Assembly (NCBI RefSeq): GCF_028453695.1
Contig: NC_135772.1
Span: 14,136,001-14,200,000, forward strand
Reading direction: 5' to 3'
Length of the DNA stretch: 64,000 nucleotides
Source of the DNA: Augochlora pura
Lineage: Eukaryota > Arthropoda > Insecta > Hymenoptera > Halictidae
Under the pieces are notes generated by a model. It saw only the letters and a list, made by a program, of their open reading frames with translations, was not told the DNA's origin and made no database searches. The position numbers and the translations under genes are program-made. Shown piece by piece: positions 11,591-25,200 of this stretch; within the stretch, counting starts at the first letter, position 1, and each line of letters opens with the position of its first letter.

Positions 11591-12966
11591 AATTCTACAT
11601 TCAAACGAAGGTATGAAAGAACGAAAGGGGTTGCTAGCCGACTATCGACGACTGTGTGAAGAAAAATCAAATCAGCGTTGCGAAACACTTCGACGAAACT
11701 TCGCCGATAGGATTGATTAAAGATCAAGAACTGAGAAATTGGTGTATCGTCTTACGCGCGCATACCAAATTCGCGTAGTACAGGTGTCGCAGCGTCGCCG
11801 ACCGTGTTTCGCGTAGACAGCCTGTAACAGGAGAGGGTCTATCCATCCCATAATTTTCAGGATAGCGGAGCGGCAGCAATTACCGTCGGCGTTACATTAT
11901 TTAGCGTGTCGTGTCTTAACGACGATTCGGAACATTGTTCAAATGGTTGCTTTGATGTGAACAGAGGTGCAGTCGCAATAACGGCGTAGCAACACTACGG
12001 GGGCTGTTTGCGTAACCAGCCGGGTGTAGGGGGGGGGGGGGGGCGAGAGGCCGGGGAAGGGGTTGCTGTTAACTGTTACGACGGTGTTTAACGTTCTGAC
12101 GTGTTCGTGACAATTTAACAAGTCGCATGCACCAAGAAACTGCGCCTACGGTACGCGAACGCCGGCGCAGCAAACGCTCGCGGTAACGATCGCCGTGTGC
12201 GGTGCGAGATTATTGAAATCTGTAATGGCAAACTGGTATCACATCTGCTTATCCCGCGCCACTGTCGGGATAGAAACCCGACGGTGTATCCGGATTCGAA
12301 ACGAAAACGCTGCGTGTCGTATACTTTCATTTTCGCGACATTGCGTTTCCTTGAAATTTACTGTAAATTAAAATTACATAATTTTGAAAGTTTATTATAT
12401 TTTTTCAAATGTACAAACAGTGCGAGTCGGCTAGATTGTGTAGCTAGAAATAAAACAACACACGGAGCTCTTGTTATCTAAAGAAATGTTTGCAAATCGG
12501 ACGAGTACACTTAACTAATAACTAGTATTACGGATTTCTCTACAGGTCGTGGTCGTTTGCTTTAAGGTTATAAAAAAGAACGCGTTAAATCGGCAAACGT
12601 TGACAAACAGTAAATAGCTGATAATGTGTTACGTGCAATGACGGTAATTCCGGTGGTCTACAATGAATTCCGTAATAATGGACATGTTTATATATTCTGT
12701 ATACACGAAGAAAAGGAAAACAATTTGTTAGGTTTTGTTACCACTAGGCTGTAGATTTCATGCATCTATGACGGAAAGATCTATCCTCGTGTTTCCTGAA
12801 ATTTATACTTAGATTAGTTTGCAGTAATTTATTGATAATAAAAAATATATGAAGCACCAACTCTGTCTTGTCAGATTTAATGGAAATTATTAGAATGGTA
12901 TAAGGGAAATAAACGAAAATAAGCCGTACAGTGGAAATTATTATTAGTATACAAAGTGCAGAATAT
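11591..12966. other. Non-coding, with poly-G run and a small hairpin
   Basis: A GC-rich patch at 11740-12340 contains a run of 15 G at 12029-12043 and a hairpin at 12260-12286 (CACTGTCGGG pairing with CCCGACGGTG through one G-T wobble, 7-base loop). The remainder is AT-rich. No gene is recognised. Confidence 0.5.
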
Positions 12967-13352
12967 AGAGTGATTCTACCTGAAAAAATAGTTGAACAAA
13001 TTTGGTATAATATTCTCTATCCGGTGCAGCATTTTAGAGAAAATCAGCTTTAAAGTTTGTTCATTTTTATCAAGGATTTAGTCGTCGTCTATTCTTCTTC
13101 CCCAGTTTCCTCCGTCCGTGATACTGTGTACAAACATTAATTGTCGCTAACTGTGTAGTAAACGCAATGCTTTCTTCATTGCCAATGTTTGCGAACACTA
13201 TTTCAGACGAAGTCAACTGCGGTAGAAGAATAGACAACTAAATCCTTTGAAAAGATGAATGAACTTTAAAGTCAATTTTCTCGAAAACAGAGCCCCGAAT
13301 GAAAAAATGTTGTACCAAACTTTGTTCTTATTTTTTCACGTGGAATCACCCT
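12967..13352. mobile_element. Inverted-repeat DNA element (MITE), about 386 bp
   Basis: The left end AGAGTGATTCTACCTGAAAA and the reverse complement of the right end AGGGTGATTCCACGTGAAAA match closely. The similarity continues inward for about 130 bases on each side, including TTTAAAGTT.ATTCAT, AAGGATTTAGT and GTCTATTCTTCT. The central 90 bases are unique. No coding frame is present. A clear target-site duplication is not visible. Confidence 0.78.
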
Positions 13353-16300
13353 TTGCTAACGCGTTGTACAGTTTCTTTATGTTAAAATAAGTCGCGGTAT
13401 AAGCGTAGTAACCTTTCATCTACACAGACGAATATTTAAAACCACGCGTGAAGTTTCTTTCAGCGATTTCTCATAAAATTATTCTCAAATGTTGGCAGGT
13501 CGCGAATGTTGATATTGAAATATTGAAATATGCGACACGCATGTTGCATGGCAACGATGTAGCAAAGCAAAACTGGTCGTTTACTGGCCGCGGTAATGGA
13601 TTTTGTTTCATAATTTGCACCTACAGACAGCAAAAACGAGCGAGGATGTCATTTTCTCCTGGCGCTAGGGAATTCTCCTACGCACTGCTTAATTGCTTGA
13701 CATAGCTCCATCCAATTACCACGTCTTTAAGTTACTACAACGTCGTGTCCGAGGCATACATTCTAAAACTATTGACTAGAAAACTATTCTAAAGTTTCTG
13801 CCGTGCGTTACACGCGTAATTGCCACAACGACAGCGCGCGCAGTCGTTAACAATAACTGTTAATCGCGCTCGTACAACATCCGTCAAATTGTATTATATA
13901 TTTACGTAGATTTAAAGGGATAAATACAATAACACAATTTTTCAAACTATTTGTTATTAAACCAGAAAGGATTACATTTGTAATCTAATTTAAACGTATC
14001 AATGATGGACGAATGATTAATGTTATATCTTCAATCATTTGCGCTGGTTTCTACATCATTGTTTTCTCTAGTAAAGATAACAAACTTTTAATTTTCACGA
14101 AATTTTATTTCATATAAAAAATATGCAACAGATTTTTTTATATTTTCTCGGAGTATAAAATAACCATTAAGTCCACAAACTGTTTGTTATATATTATTTA
14201 CACGCACGAACGATGGTGTGGGTGGAAATGAACGAACTCGAACGGAGGTTTGTATAAATAAACGTTCTAGAATAAAGAAATAAATCAGAGCCAACAAGCT
14301 TGAATCAACGTGAATAAAAAAAAGAAAGATGACGCTTTATACTCGAATTACTATATTGCTGCAAAATAATATCCACATTATTAAATTTTGTTTGTGTTTG
14401 AACAACTGTTAACAACATCGCTGTTTTATGAGTCGCGAAACTCAACATCGTATGCATAATATGATAACAAGGAAATGTCACCAGGTGTAACTTTTTCATC
14501 AGTCTTTGCGCAATGGTAGAGCCTCGAATACCGAAGCTGACAATGTTCGCTTTTGCACGTGTAGATAATTAATATAAAATTATCTCTCAATTAAAATTAA
14601 TAAAACTAGAAAGATGAATTAATTCTTGTCATAAATATTGTAGTTCTTTTTATTACATTTGATTTTTAGTATATTTATATTTTATTTAATTCGACGCTTA
14701 CCTCAAGAATATCTAAACATTAAAATACTCAAAATTGAAATACAGCTACACTTGTATTACTAAAGGAAAGAAAAGGAGATATCATTGGCTTCACTATCTG
14801 AAGCAGTACCATTGCGCAAAAGCTGATCAAAAAATCAGTGTTACAACTGGAGCCACATTAAATAGAAATACTATTTTCGATTTAGAGTTAAAACGACTTC
14901 GAATACAAAGGTGTGAAGGTGTAATAAAAATAAAGGAACGTGTTCAAATATTTTTAGAAAGCGATGCAAATAAAATCACCTAAATTCGATAGCTGTGATA
15001 CCACGAGGAAAAATATTTTGGTCCGGAGATGTCATAGGGTTCACGAGAGAGTTATAAATTTGATCCGTGTGTTGAAAACACGTCTTGATAGCCACGGAAG
15101 AATCGGCCGTTGAGGCAGGTCACGGTTGAATGCCGAGTGTCGAAAAAGGCGTCGCTTGATTCCGCGCCGTTCAATGAAGAGATCCGACGGGATCGCGCCG
15201 CGGAACGCGTAACGTGGGGGACCTCCAGAACCTGGACGGTGTTTGAACGACAAATATTTTGTCATCAAACTTCTGTCGCGGGGAATCAGCGTGTCTATAT
15301 GTGCAGGGCTAATACAAAGCGTTTCGCGGTCGTTTGCTAAAATCGGGTTACACCGTGGCCCAACCCCTCAGCGCGATCCAAGAGGACGCGTTTCCGGTCG
15401 AAGACGCGGCAACTCGTTTGCCCCGTTCCTCGAGGATATCGCGCGATAATGAATTATCCAAACGCCGGTGAAAGCGCGATGAGTTGTTTGGGGAGCGTGG
15501 TCGTTTCCTCTGTTTGGACGGAAAGCTTCGAATAATCACCGGATGATATAATGGACGTCGGTTTGTAGTCGGTCCGGTGGTCGCGACACGACCATGAAAC
15601 GGTGCTCGGGATCGACTGGATCTAGCGAGGGAAACGTCTCGACGTTGCGCAAGCCGTTTTTGATGAAGCTCCCGGGCCGGTCGGAAATCGTAAAGAAGAT
15701 TGTCCGAATGTGGGTTAGCGCTTCGATTTCAGGATTTATCGAGCATGTTGACAATGTTCAAGATACAAACTTTCGCGACGCGAAATACGCAACGCGCATC
15801 TAATATTTAAAGGAAGGGAAACGCGAATGAAATTTATATTTTTAGACGCATGATTGAAATATTATAACGCTTATAATATGGTCAAAATGAACAGGAGAAT
15901 TTCTATAGTTTTTAGGGTGGAATATTTAAAGATATCTATTGTTACAGCAGCCACAATGGTATACACTCGCTACGACTTCCCTGTTGAAGCTTTTTTGCTT
16001 CTTGCGTCTTCCTTGGGCTTATAAACTATATGTAATATTTGTTTAAAAATATTATTCTTTGTTCAAAGACAACGAACTATATTATTATAGACAAAATTCG
16101 ACTTATATTCTTTCGTCCACGCACCAGACATTGAATTGCGAAATTTAAGAAAGAGTAGATAATTTTACAGATATATTCAACATTCTTTAATTTGTATATC
16201 ATCCATTCATGTTTATACAACACGTGGTTCTATTTAAACAAAAAGAGAAAAACCCGTGCACCGTGAACAAGAATTATTTACATTTTCATACGATCTTTCA

Positions 16301-16440
16301 TCTCCAAAATGTATCGACGCTCCCCATTATTCGTCTGGATTTCAAAACTGGATGCAAAGCTGAAATAACTAAATTGAATTTCGTTTCATCAATTAGGTAC
16401 TTACCAATTAACCAAATTCGGGTTCTTTAAACCAGTCTCG
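13353..16440. other. Non-coding: AT-rich spacer with GC-rich block 15041-15800
   Basis: Open frames reach only about 85 codons. The GC-rich block has overlapping frames on both strands, an expected effect of base composition. No domain or RNA gene is recognised. Confidence 0.5.
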
Positions 16441-19400
16441 TCTCCCACCCGCGCGTTACCCGTTCGTTACAGTCAATAGCAATTTTTCCAGTAATCAGCC
16501 ACCCCTCGTGAATCAGTTATCCGATTCCCATGTTAATTATAACTCATTAATGGACGGTGGGGCACGCGTTCCACCGGAAGAGATTAACAAGGTTAAAGGG
16601 GTGGCGGCGCGTCTCGCGCTCGAAAAGTCGACGGCATTAGCGTGGCTCGCGCGCAGAGCTCTCCACGGGGATGATTTCCGACGCGGGCGCGCGCGCGCGC
16701 GCGACTCGGTGAGTGGGCTCCTAACTCGTTCCGTTCCTTTGTTTTCGAGGAGCCAGCGATAATTCCGCCATGAATTTTAATTCGACGCCGCTCGAAGCGT
16801 TCATGAATTTTAATTCGCCTCTTTTCGCCACCCCCGCGCTTCCGCCTTCGCCGTTCGCCGAGCGTCGCGGGCGCCCTTTCTTTCGGCGCCCTTTCGCCCA
16901 TCCTCGGTCAACGACTTCCAACGATCATCGTCCTATGCTACAAGGTGTCCTAAGAATTTTAGTAAGCGTTTGGAGGACGCCGTTTCTCGTTGATGACTCG
17001 TTAATGAATCCGTCGAGAATATTTCCGCCGAGATGAAACTTAGTTCAGATCGAGGATTTAAAGGGGAGGGGGCTACCCTTTGCTTAAAAATTGCGAATCT
17101 TCTTATAATAAAATTATACTTATTTAGTAACTATAATATGTGTATTTAATCACATTCTATTTGCAGTCGCTATCTCTTAGTAAGTAACCATGTCAGACGT
17201 TCAATTTTTGTTATGCTAGAAAGTAATATTTTTCCCTTATTGCAGCATGTTATGAGAACGCATACTGCAGAAAAAGTCAACCAATTTTATATGTAATTAT
17301 TTACGTATCAAGTAATTAAATCATCCCGAGAAATTAAGACATGGTCCGAAAAACTTCGATCGCGGTACACGGAACATTGATGAAATTATTATCGAATAGA
17401 AAATTGTTTAATGAAAAAATACAGCGAGTAATGTAATTGGCAAATACTGTGCAAAATAAAGAATAGAAAGAATAGCTAATAATGTAAAATGGAAATCAAT
17501 TCTAGAAAACAGCTTCTGCCATCGCAGCTGAAGTAGTACATGAAAGCATTGCAAATCATAACAAGCATAAAATATTTAACGCAAGAAGATTACGCAGCTT
17601 GATATTCTTCAACAGAGTTAATGCCCACAAATCATAAACTACAAGTAAAAGAATTGATGAACAGTAATGCTGAGAAACAAAATCCTTTGAGATGTGTATG
17701 ACGATTGAAAAACTGGTTATGCGAAGAAAAATGAAAACATAAGTGAATTAATGTACAGCATCATTCCAGTGTTTGAAGAAGTACAGACTAGAAGCACACT
17801 ATCGGGCAACATGTTGTCGAAGGCAGAACAGAGAACACTTTCAGCAGATTTTAGTTTCAGTAAATAAGCATATTATTGAAAACAAGCGAGTGGAGTAGAT
17901 AATTCAGTGCACACCATGAGATTGTTCACAAACTGCAGCACGGTGTCCGGATACGAAGAAATCAGTTCGACTCGTTATCATTCATGCGCAGCCGCTCGAT
18001 GGAACACAAAATTTCTATTCTACATTTCCAACTTATTCGACGCGGGGCAGGAGTGGCAAGAAAAATCCGCCGCCCTGCTCTCGGCACCGCGGTGAAATAA
18101 AATAATAAAGTTGTAGCCGCGTAAAAGCATCGCCTCCGTTTCTTCGGCGGGTTCTCCTCCTCGGTTTTATTTCCGCGCCGGACACGTCGTACGATTTTAC
18201 TCCGACGAGATGGCTCGCTACGCGAGCTGGTTCTCTACTTGTTAGCACTTAATTAACCATCACCGGCTCGACCAGTCGCCGACGACGAGACGAGAAATTC
18301 CTTCTTCCTCGGATCCATCGGCCGCGACTACTCACCTGCCCGCCTCTCTTTCTCGCCGTCCTATACCTGTCCCCCTTTCTATCCCCCTCGGCCGTCTTCG
18401 TCAACCGTGACCGTTCTCTTCTCGTTGAAAAACACCGACGCCTCCGTAAAAGTGGCGTACACACGGCGCGCATTAATAAAACGCGCGCCTCCATCCACGG
18501 TTTTCCAGGAATCCTCGGCGAATATTAATGAAATATTAATGTCGCCGGCGACTTTCGTAACCGCGCACGCGAAAACATGATGACCCAATGGGCAAAGATC
18601 GACGGACCCGGCTCGCGGCACACGCGAATGCATTCTTCTTTTCGCTTCGCGAGACTCGCGCGAACCGGTCAAAACGCACCATTGCAGGTTCCCCGAACGA
18701 GCATTCTCGTTTCTCTCGAAAAACTTCGCCTGTCCCCTGTCACAAGATTAACTCGCATCTTGTTAATATAATATTTCTGACAAGGTTCAAAAAGTTCAAA
18801 CAGTTTCTTCAGTCTTAGATACAGCGCGTTTCTCGCGTAACAAACAATGTATTTGAAATCTCAAGGTGTTGCAATAGGATTGAAATTTGAAAACCGACTT
18901 CTTTATTATCGATTTTTGGTAGCAAGTAGTTTGTGTAGATTTAAAAAAAAATAATAACTAAATGTTAGAGAACTGAAGAAATTTAATCAAATAATACGGA
19001 AACCATTATATGAAACTTTCAAATCATTTAGGCAGTGAGATTATGTTTTGAATCCGACGTTAAACCGGTGACGTGATACATTCGAGTAACGTAGTTGTAA
19101 GAATCGATATCGTCTTAATTAATTAATCATTATTAATCATTATTATCAAAAATTTTTTTATTATCAAAAATCATTATTAATCAAAATTATAATTAATCAT
19201 TATTAGATAACGTATTATTTAAGGCCTTTACTATCTGCACTGCACTCTGCGCCGACTTAATTAATTACTGTATAAAATAAAGCGCTTCGTTGCTGTGTTC
19301 GACAGAAATCGCTGGAACTCGTGTCACCTCGTTCCCATTTATATACTTTCTGTTTAAAATGACCTCGTTTAACGCTTTATCTTCCGAGAGTATATCTGCA

Positions 19401-20100
19401 GCGTTAATCAGAGCATCGTCGTGCGACGAGACAAACGCGGTCTTCTGAAAATAAACGTTCTCGCAACGGTGGTTTACCGTAACAGCGGTTTCAGTGTAGA
19501 GAGAAAAAATATTTGATATCAATCCGCGAGAATGATCCAAGGAGGAGAGGCTGGAGGGCGACGAGCGCGCGCGCGCTCGCGAATATGCGGCGCGCATCGA
19601 TAAGTATTTGCCCCATTAATCTCCTGCGAGTACCCCGCACAAACTTTCATCGAGTACGTTCAAATTACTCGGCGTACAATACTTCCACGAGCAACTGTGT
19701 ATAGACTCGAGCCTCTGCTGACAGAGCACACAGTTTTGACACGCGTACACCAGCCACGTAATTTGCAGATAATCGGTGTACAATTATTTACACGGTAATA
19801 AATCGGCCGCGGGTTTCTCTGTTCAACCATCGAGAACCCTCGAGGATCCTCGATCCGGTCCCGTTTCTCGAAATCGAGGACTCGTGAAAAATGTACCGTT
19901 CCCGACGAACGCCCCTCCCTCCTCCTCCTCCTCCTCCTCCTCCTCCACCGTCGCTGCTTATTCCCGTTCTTTCTCTCTTCGCGTAGCGATGCACGATCTT
20001 GCTCAATGTGCCGCGCGCAGCCCGACGGCAAAATTCCTGTGTCCTCCACTTACGTAATCTTACATCGATGCATTGGAACTCCGAGATTCGAAGGACACAG
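16441..20100. other. Non-coding: alternating GC-rich and AT-rich blocks
   Basis: GC-rich blocks lie at 16441-17040, 18030-18740 and 19500-20100. A 15-base sequence, ATGAATTTTAATTCG, occurs twice 34 bases apart near 16769 and 16803. A (CTC)n run lies near 19916-19946. AT-rich simple sequence (ATTATTAATC-type) occupies 19120-19210. No gene is recognised. Confidence 0.5.
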
Positions 20101-21534
20101 GATTCTCCACATACGTATCTATTAGCCGTAGACGTTCGTTCCTCGTAACCTTTTTAGCGAGAACGAAATTTTATTGAAAGGGGTATTCTTGTACAGAACG
20201 CGTCGCTTTTTATTTTCTAAGCTTTTTTTTGTGGAGAAACTATGCAACTTCTAGCATCGGCGTTTTTTTACGTTTGTTACTCTGTCGAGAATATTTAGAA
20301 ATTTTTACAACAAGAAATAGTTGAAATTGATAGCAATACAGAGCCTCCTGAGCAATTATGTGTCGATGGCTTACGGTTGCCATATTTTCAGTCGTCCTAT
20401 TTGTCTCTAATAAAAAAAAGAGAGAAAAATATTCTGTATCAGGATATATGACTATCAGGTTGACTATCACGGAAACCACGAAAAAAAGAACTAAAAATTA
20501 TAATTAAAAGAATGGCAACATTTTGAAGTTGAAATATTCTTTTTTTATGTTTAGCAAAGCTTTTTCTCTATCATTTAAATAAAAATTATACTTACTATGT
20601 ACTGATGTAACTGAAACAAAAATAAACTGCATACTAATCCAGCAGTCCAGAACCGTAAAAAGATCCTTCCTTGCGTTCAAAATATGCCCCGAAACAATCA
20701 CGTATAAATTCATCAATATTAAAACAATTTTCCTGACCAATATTCTACTTTTATCAAAATTAGGTACCTGAGACACAACTTAATTGCGCCCCGCGATAGG
20801 GCGGAGCTCTTTTGTCGCGCAAAAGCTACAATACCGATTTCTTTTTTAATTGAGAAAATAAAATAGTGTAACGTATATCGTTATCGCGACGCTTCAAAGC
20901 CGCAAAAGAGCGGGAGAATATTTCCATTTAAAAGAAAGAACTCGATCGCTGTACCTAATATATCCGTGACGCAATCTATGGAGCTGGTCGAGCTGCTGCC
21001 GCCCGTTGATGGAAGAATTATTTTTGCGCACAATTATATCTGAACGGCCAATTAGCAGCTCCGTGTACGAATCGTTCTGTCAGCGTCTAAATTCAGAAAA
21101 TATATAGATCCGCGCGATAGTTCCCCGTCGAATTCATCATCGTTTTCAAATTACGAAACTACATTACAAAGTTCATGCTACAAAAATGAACATCATTGTT
21201 TTTTGTAAGTCACTCTGTCTGAAATTTACATACTTTGCATTGCTTTCTAGAAATCTACGTGTAGCGTTGTCGGTGGCGTTAATTGACCATGAGTTGTAAA
21301 TTGACTGAAACTCGAGTGATGGTCTAAGATTTAATGCTTTTACTTGTACACGATGCAAACGTCGTTCGAAATAGCTTCGAAACTGTACTAGTTCTTGTCT
21401 GAGAGTGTAGAAAGATTAATAATGCAGAGCAAGTACAACGCTAATTGTATTAACATTTCGCACTACGATATCACCGACACGGCGATATTGAATTATTAAT
21501 ATTGTAAGATAGTGATATAAAATACATAATTTGA
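20101..21534. other. Non-coding AT-rich spacer
   Basis: No recognisable gene, repeat or RNA; minus-strand frames up to 90 codons look fortuitous. Confidence 0.5.
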
Positions 21535-21660
21535 GCCAAATTTTTGATTAATATCAAATCTTTGGTTTTTATGGTTTAAAAGTAATTTCAGCTAAATTTT
21601 TGATTAATATCAAATCTTTGGCTTTTATGCTTTAAAAGTAATTTCAGCTAAATTTTTGAA
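21535..21660. repeat. 56-bp tandem repeat, about 2.2 copies
   Basis: The unit beginning AAATTTTTGATTAATATCAA starts at 21538, again at 21594, and in part at 21650, a constant 56-base period. The two full copies differ at only a few bases, implying a fairly recent duplication. Confidence 0.88.
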
Positions 21661-21769
21661 TAATAGAATAGAAATTCTATTAATCAGTAAATAGAAATCT
21701 GTCATTCAATAATTTTTATAAAATTCAACTTTTGGTATATTATAATAAAATATGTATACATGGTAGGTA

Positions 21770-22022
21770 TTAACCCCTTGCCGTACTATTTTCTTCATAA
21801 TATTACAAGAATGAGAATTTTTTTCTCTTGTAACAATTGCTTAGAAGGAAAGGAAAAATATTTATTGCATTTGTCTACATTTACTTAAATGGTTAAATAC
21901 CAGTGAGAAGAGGGCAGAATTTTATTTCGGCTTAAAACAATGGAATAATATTTATATTTAATAAGACACGAATAGAAAACTCTATAACGAGCCAGACTCG
22001 TCAAAATACGGCAAGGGGTTAA
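21770..22022. mobile_element. TTAA-flanked MITE of piggyBac type, 253 bp
   Basis: TTAACCCCTTGCCGTA at 21770-21785 is matched exactly in reverse complement at 22007-22022, giving TTAA on both sides and 12-base terminal inverted repeats starting CCCC. A TTAA target duplication with ends starting CC is characteristic of the piggyBac superfamily. The interior is AT-rich and non-coding, so any movement would need a transposase made elsewhere. A similar solitary end lies at 37728-37740. Confidence 0.82.
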
Positions 22023-25000
22023 ATCGGCAAGTATATCAGATAAAGCGTCAGATTATAAAATACGATTATAAAATAGTTAATTATATTAATCAAATGATTT
22101 TATTTATTTCCACTGTTTCCTGCAAATACCACGTGACACAAGGTCAATGTAACCTACTTACTCGCAACACTACGCTTCCGCGCAAGGGTTGAAGAAACCG
22201 AAATATGCTACCAATCATTACCGACCCTGAATCGTAAACGCGTTCGGATAGCCTGTCAACGAAATTCAATAAAACCTCACGATCACGCCCCGAGGGCAAA
22301 ACAGTCATCTAATCCAGCGATCGGCCAGCCACAACAAAGGCGAGTTCGCTCATCACGATTCGTTCGCCGGCGATCTTATCGAGCCCGCGGGGAGGGTAGG
22401 GCTCCCAATGAAACGCGGTCAGGTTCGAAACTAACCCCCCCGGGTCTGGTGTCCGGCGCGGCGGTCGGATCGTAGAAAAAGAAAAAAAAAGAGCCATGAA
22501 AACGCGGTCGGTCCCCACGTCGAAAACAATCCGGTCGATTGTTTCGCGTTGCGGGGTCGGAACGGTGCGGGGTTGATCTTCGCGAGGACCGGTACGAAGT
22601 GGCCCCAGGGGGTGGTTTTCGCCGGGCACGGGACGCGGAACAGCCGAGAGACACGCCGCGATGTATTCGACGAGCGAATCAGAGTCGGTAATCCTGAGCG
22701 ACAGGGAAGCTTAGCGCCCCTCCTGGAAATGGTAGCGGCGAGGGTGGCCAAGGAGGGAGAGAGGCCGGTTCCCCGTTAAATGCGCGCCCCCGAACAGCCC
22801 CGGAGATCTTGCATTGTGCACGCTCGCGATGCCGATTACGGGCGCACACTGCCAGGCGTACGGACGTTGGACGCGCTCGTCCCCCCCCCTACGGGGCCTA
22901 CGATCCTTGGCATCGGTAACCCCGTTGCGATCAAGGGTCACGAATAATGCCGGTTAAACGCTACATATTGCTCGGTTCGCCCCGGAATTTACTCGGGGAT
23001 TTGAATAACGATTTGTCGCCCGGCTCCTTCGATCTGACGCTACCCGCCCCTCTATTCCCCTCTCGCGCTCTCATCCCCCCCGATCCCACCCTCGGCACTC
23101 GCATGCCATTGATCAGGGGGCGGAACGTACGCGCATAATAATCGATTGAGCTTGTTTATGAAACGCTTATTTCGACGTGATTTTGGATACTGGGAAATTT
23201 ACCGCGGCGACGAACTTAGGGTGGATCCGCTATTGTTGGAGTTGCGTGAACGACGATTTGTTTGTTGGATTGCCCAGGGAGGGGGGGGGGGGGCGGTTCA
23301 TTGAACATTTCCGCTGCTGGTTCTCGAGCTTTTTTGTTCCGGTAAGCGGCTTTTGTTTAACGTGGCACTCGTGTTTAGGATCGTGTTTGATTTTTATAAT
23401 ATTTGCAGAAGTTTAAGTTGTTAGGTTAAGTTACAAGTGTGATATAAGAATTCGAGGGTTAAACTTAAGATTTGTTAGTTGCATGTGAAATTGAATCTTT
23501 AATAAGTTATGAAAGTAATATATTAATATAGCATAACACGCGTTATGCAAAAGTTAAGGAATTTACGAATTGCACGAAGAAAATGTTTATTATATTTTTG
23601 TAACCGTGCGGTCATTGGTAGTACTCGGTAGGTTTAGTGTTAGTGTAACTATGATGTATTGAAGTATAATCGATGATTAATGATAACGATTTTTAAATAA
23701 TAATAATACTGACGATTTTTATTCTTCACTATAATGTAGTTCATTTTTGTAGTACATTTTTAAAACATAGCGATTTAAACAACTCGGGGAAACTTAATTG
23801 CTTCGGCTCATTAAATTTTGTATTTATCTTTACCCGTTATTTGATGTCTTCAAATGTTTATAATTTATCCCGTAGGAAGGAACATTCGTTTATTTAGTTA
23901 ATTGACTAATTATTACTTTCAGTTCCACCGTGCCGACATACAAAGCAAAAATTATTGCCACATTAGTTCCCGAATAATTGCGTCTTGTCGATCAAACGGC
24001 GAAACAGATAGAAAATACCTGAATTATAATATTCTGTAATTTCATTGTAACGTGAACAGTTTTATTTTAGATAGAAATAGCTTAAACGCTAGACAGAAAA
24101 TTTATAAATAACAAAACGTTCCGTTCGGATAAAGTATGGTACGCGTCGTTTGGCTATTCGCAGATATTCATCCCTTGCGAGGCGCGCGTGTTTTTCTGTT
24201 CGTTATTCCGTGTTTATCGATTTCGACTTCTTGAAAATTTAGCCACGATCGGGCGCGCCGCGATTAATGGCTCGTGACGGGTCGCGATAATGGCCGGTTA
24301 AAAAGCGACGCTCGCCGTTACGCATGCTTATAACTTGTTTCCGGCCGATAAACATTTTCCAGAACAAACAGGGAGGAGTCGAAACGCGGCGAATTATTGC
24401 GGTCGTCGGGGATAAAATTGGTTAATTAACGGGGCACGGCCTTTTTCGCGTTTTCACGCGCACGTACGAAAGATTTGCACGGGAATCGGTGGATTATCGA
24501 TGGAAATTTCGGGATCGGAAACGAAATCGCCTTCGGTGCGCGTATATTAGAACTATGACAAAGCGATGCGAGTTGCGGCCATGTACAATACATTTGTTTT
24601 GTGGTTCAGGCAAACATATTATGCCCCATCGTTGCCTTCCGTCTAACGCGATTTCAGTGTAAGTAGAAATCGATCAACGATTAAATTTCTATTTACCTAT
24701 TTAACTTGTAGAAACGATCGACATAATTAATAAGAATTATTAGTTATTTTTTAATTAAATTTTCATGTTACGCTATAATGTGGGGAGGTGATATTCAATG
24801 ATAAATTGATTATAACGCCTTTTACACTGCTAGAAATAAGAACAAATGTAGGCGAATTTAGAAAATAGACAACAAGCTTTATTAATATATCCTTTGTTTC
24901 TCTTTCTTTACATCGTCGCAATTGTTTTTAGAGTCTCCATTTAATTGTACTAATATATTCATTGTAACGATAATGGTAAAAAACAAAAAATGAAAACTAA

Positions 25001-25200
25001 AATTACAATGGTTGCATTCGCCCATAAAAAAGGGTTAAAAATAGGAACAGATGCAAGAGATGGCACAGGGTATGGCTACAACATACAATACGAACTTAAA
25101 CGTAAAAGCTTTCAATAACACTGTAAAGTTGGCTTTTAAATTGATTAAAATCATCAATAAAGAAGTCAATGTCATTAGTGTGAGTGTTAGCCATTAATTT
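22023..25200. other. Non-coding: GC-rich block 22140-23350, then AT-rich
   Basis: The GC-rich block has several overlapping frames of about 65-105 codons on both strands and a 13-G run at 23281-23293. A CpG-containing patch at 24130-24550 with TAAT and GATAA words resembles insect regulatory DNA, but no site can be assigned. The rest is AT-rich. Confidence 0.5.

Noticed and set aside
16770..17036. 88-codon frame beginning with a duplicated MNFNS motif
   Set aside because: The duplication is a 15-base DNA repeat in a GC-rich block; the translation is Pro/Arg/Phe-rich without a domain.
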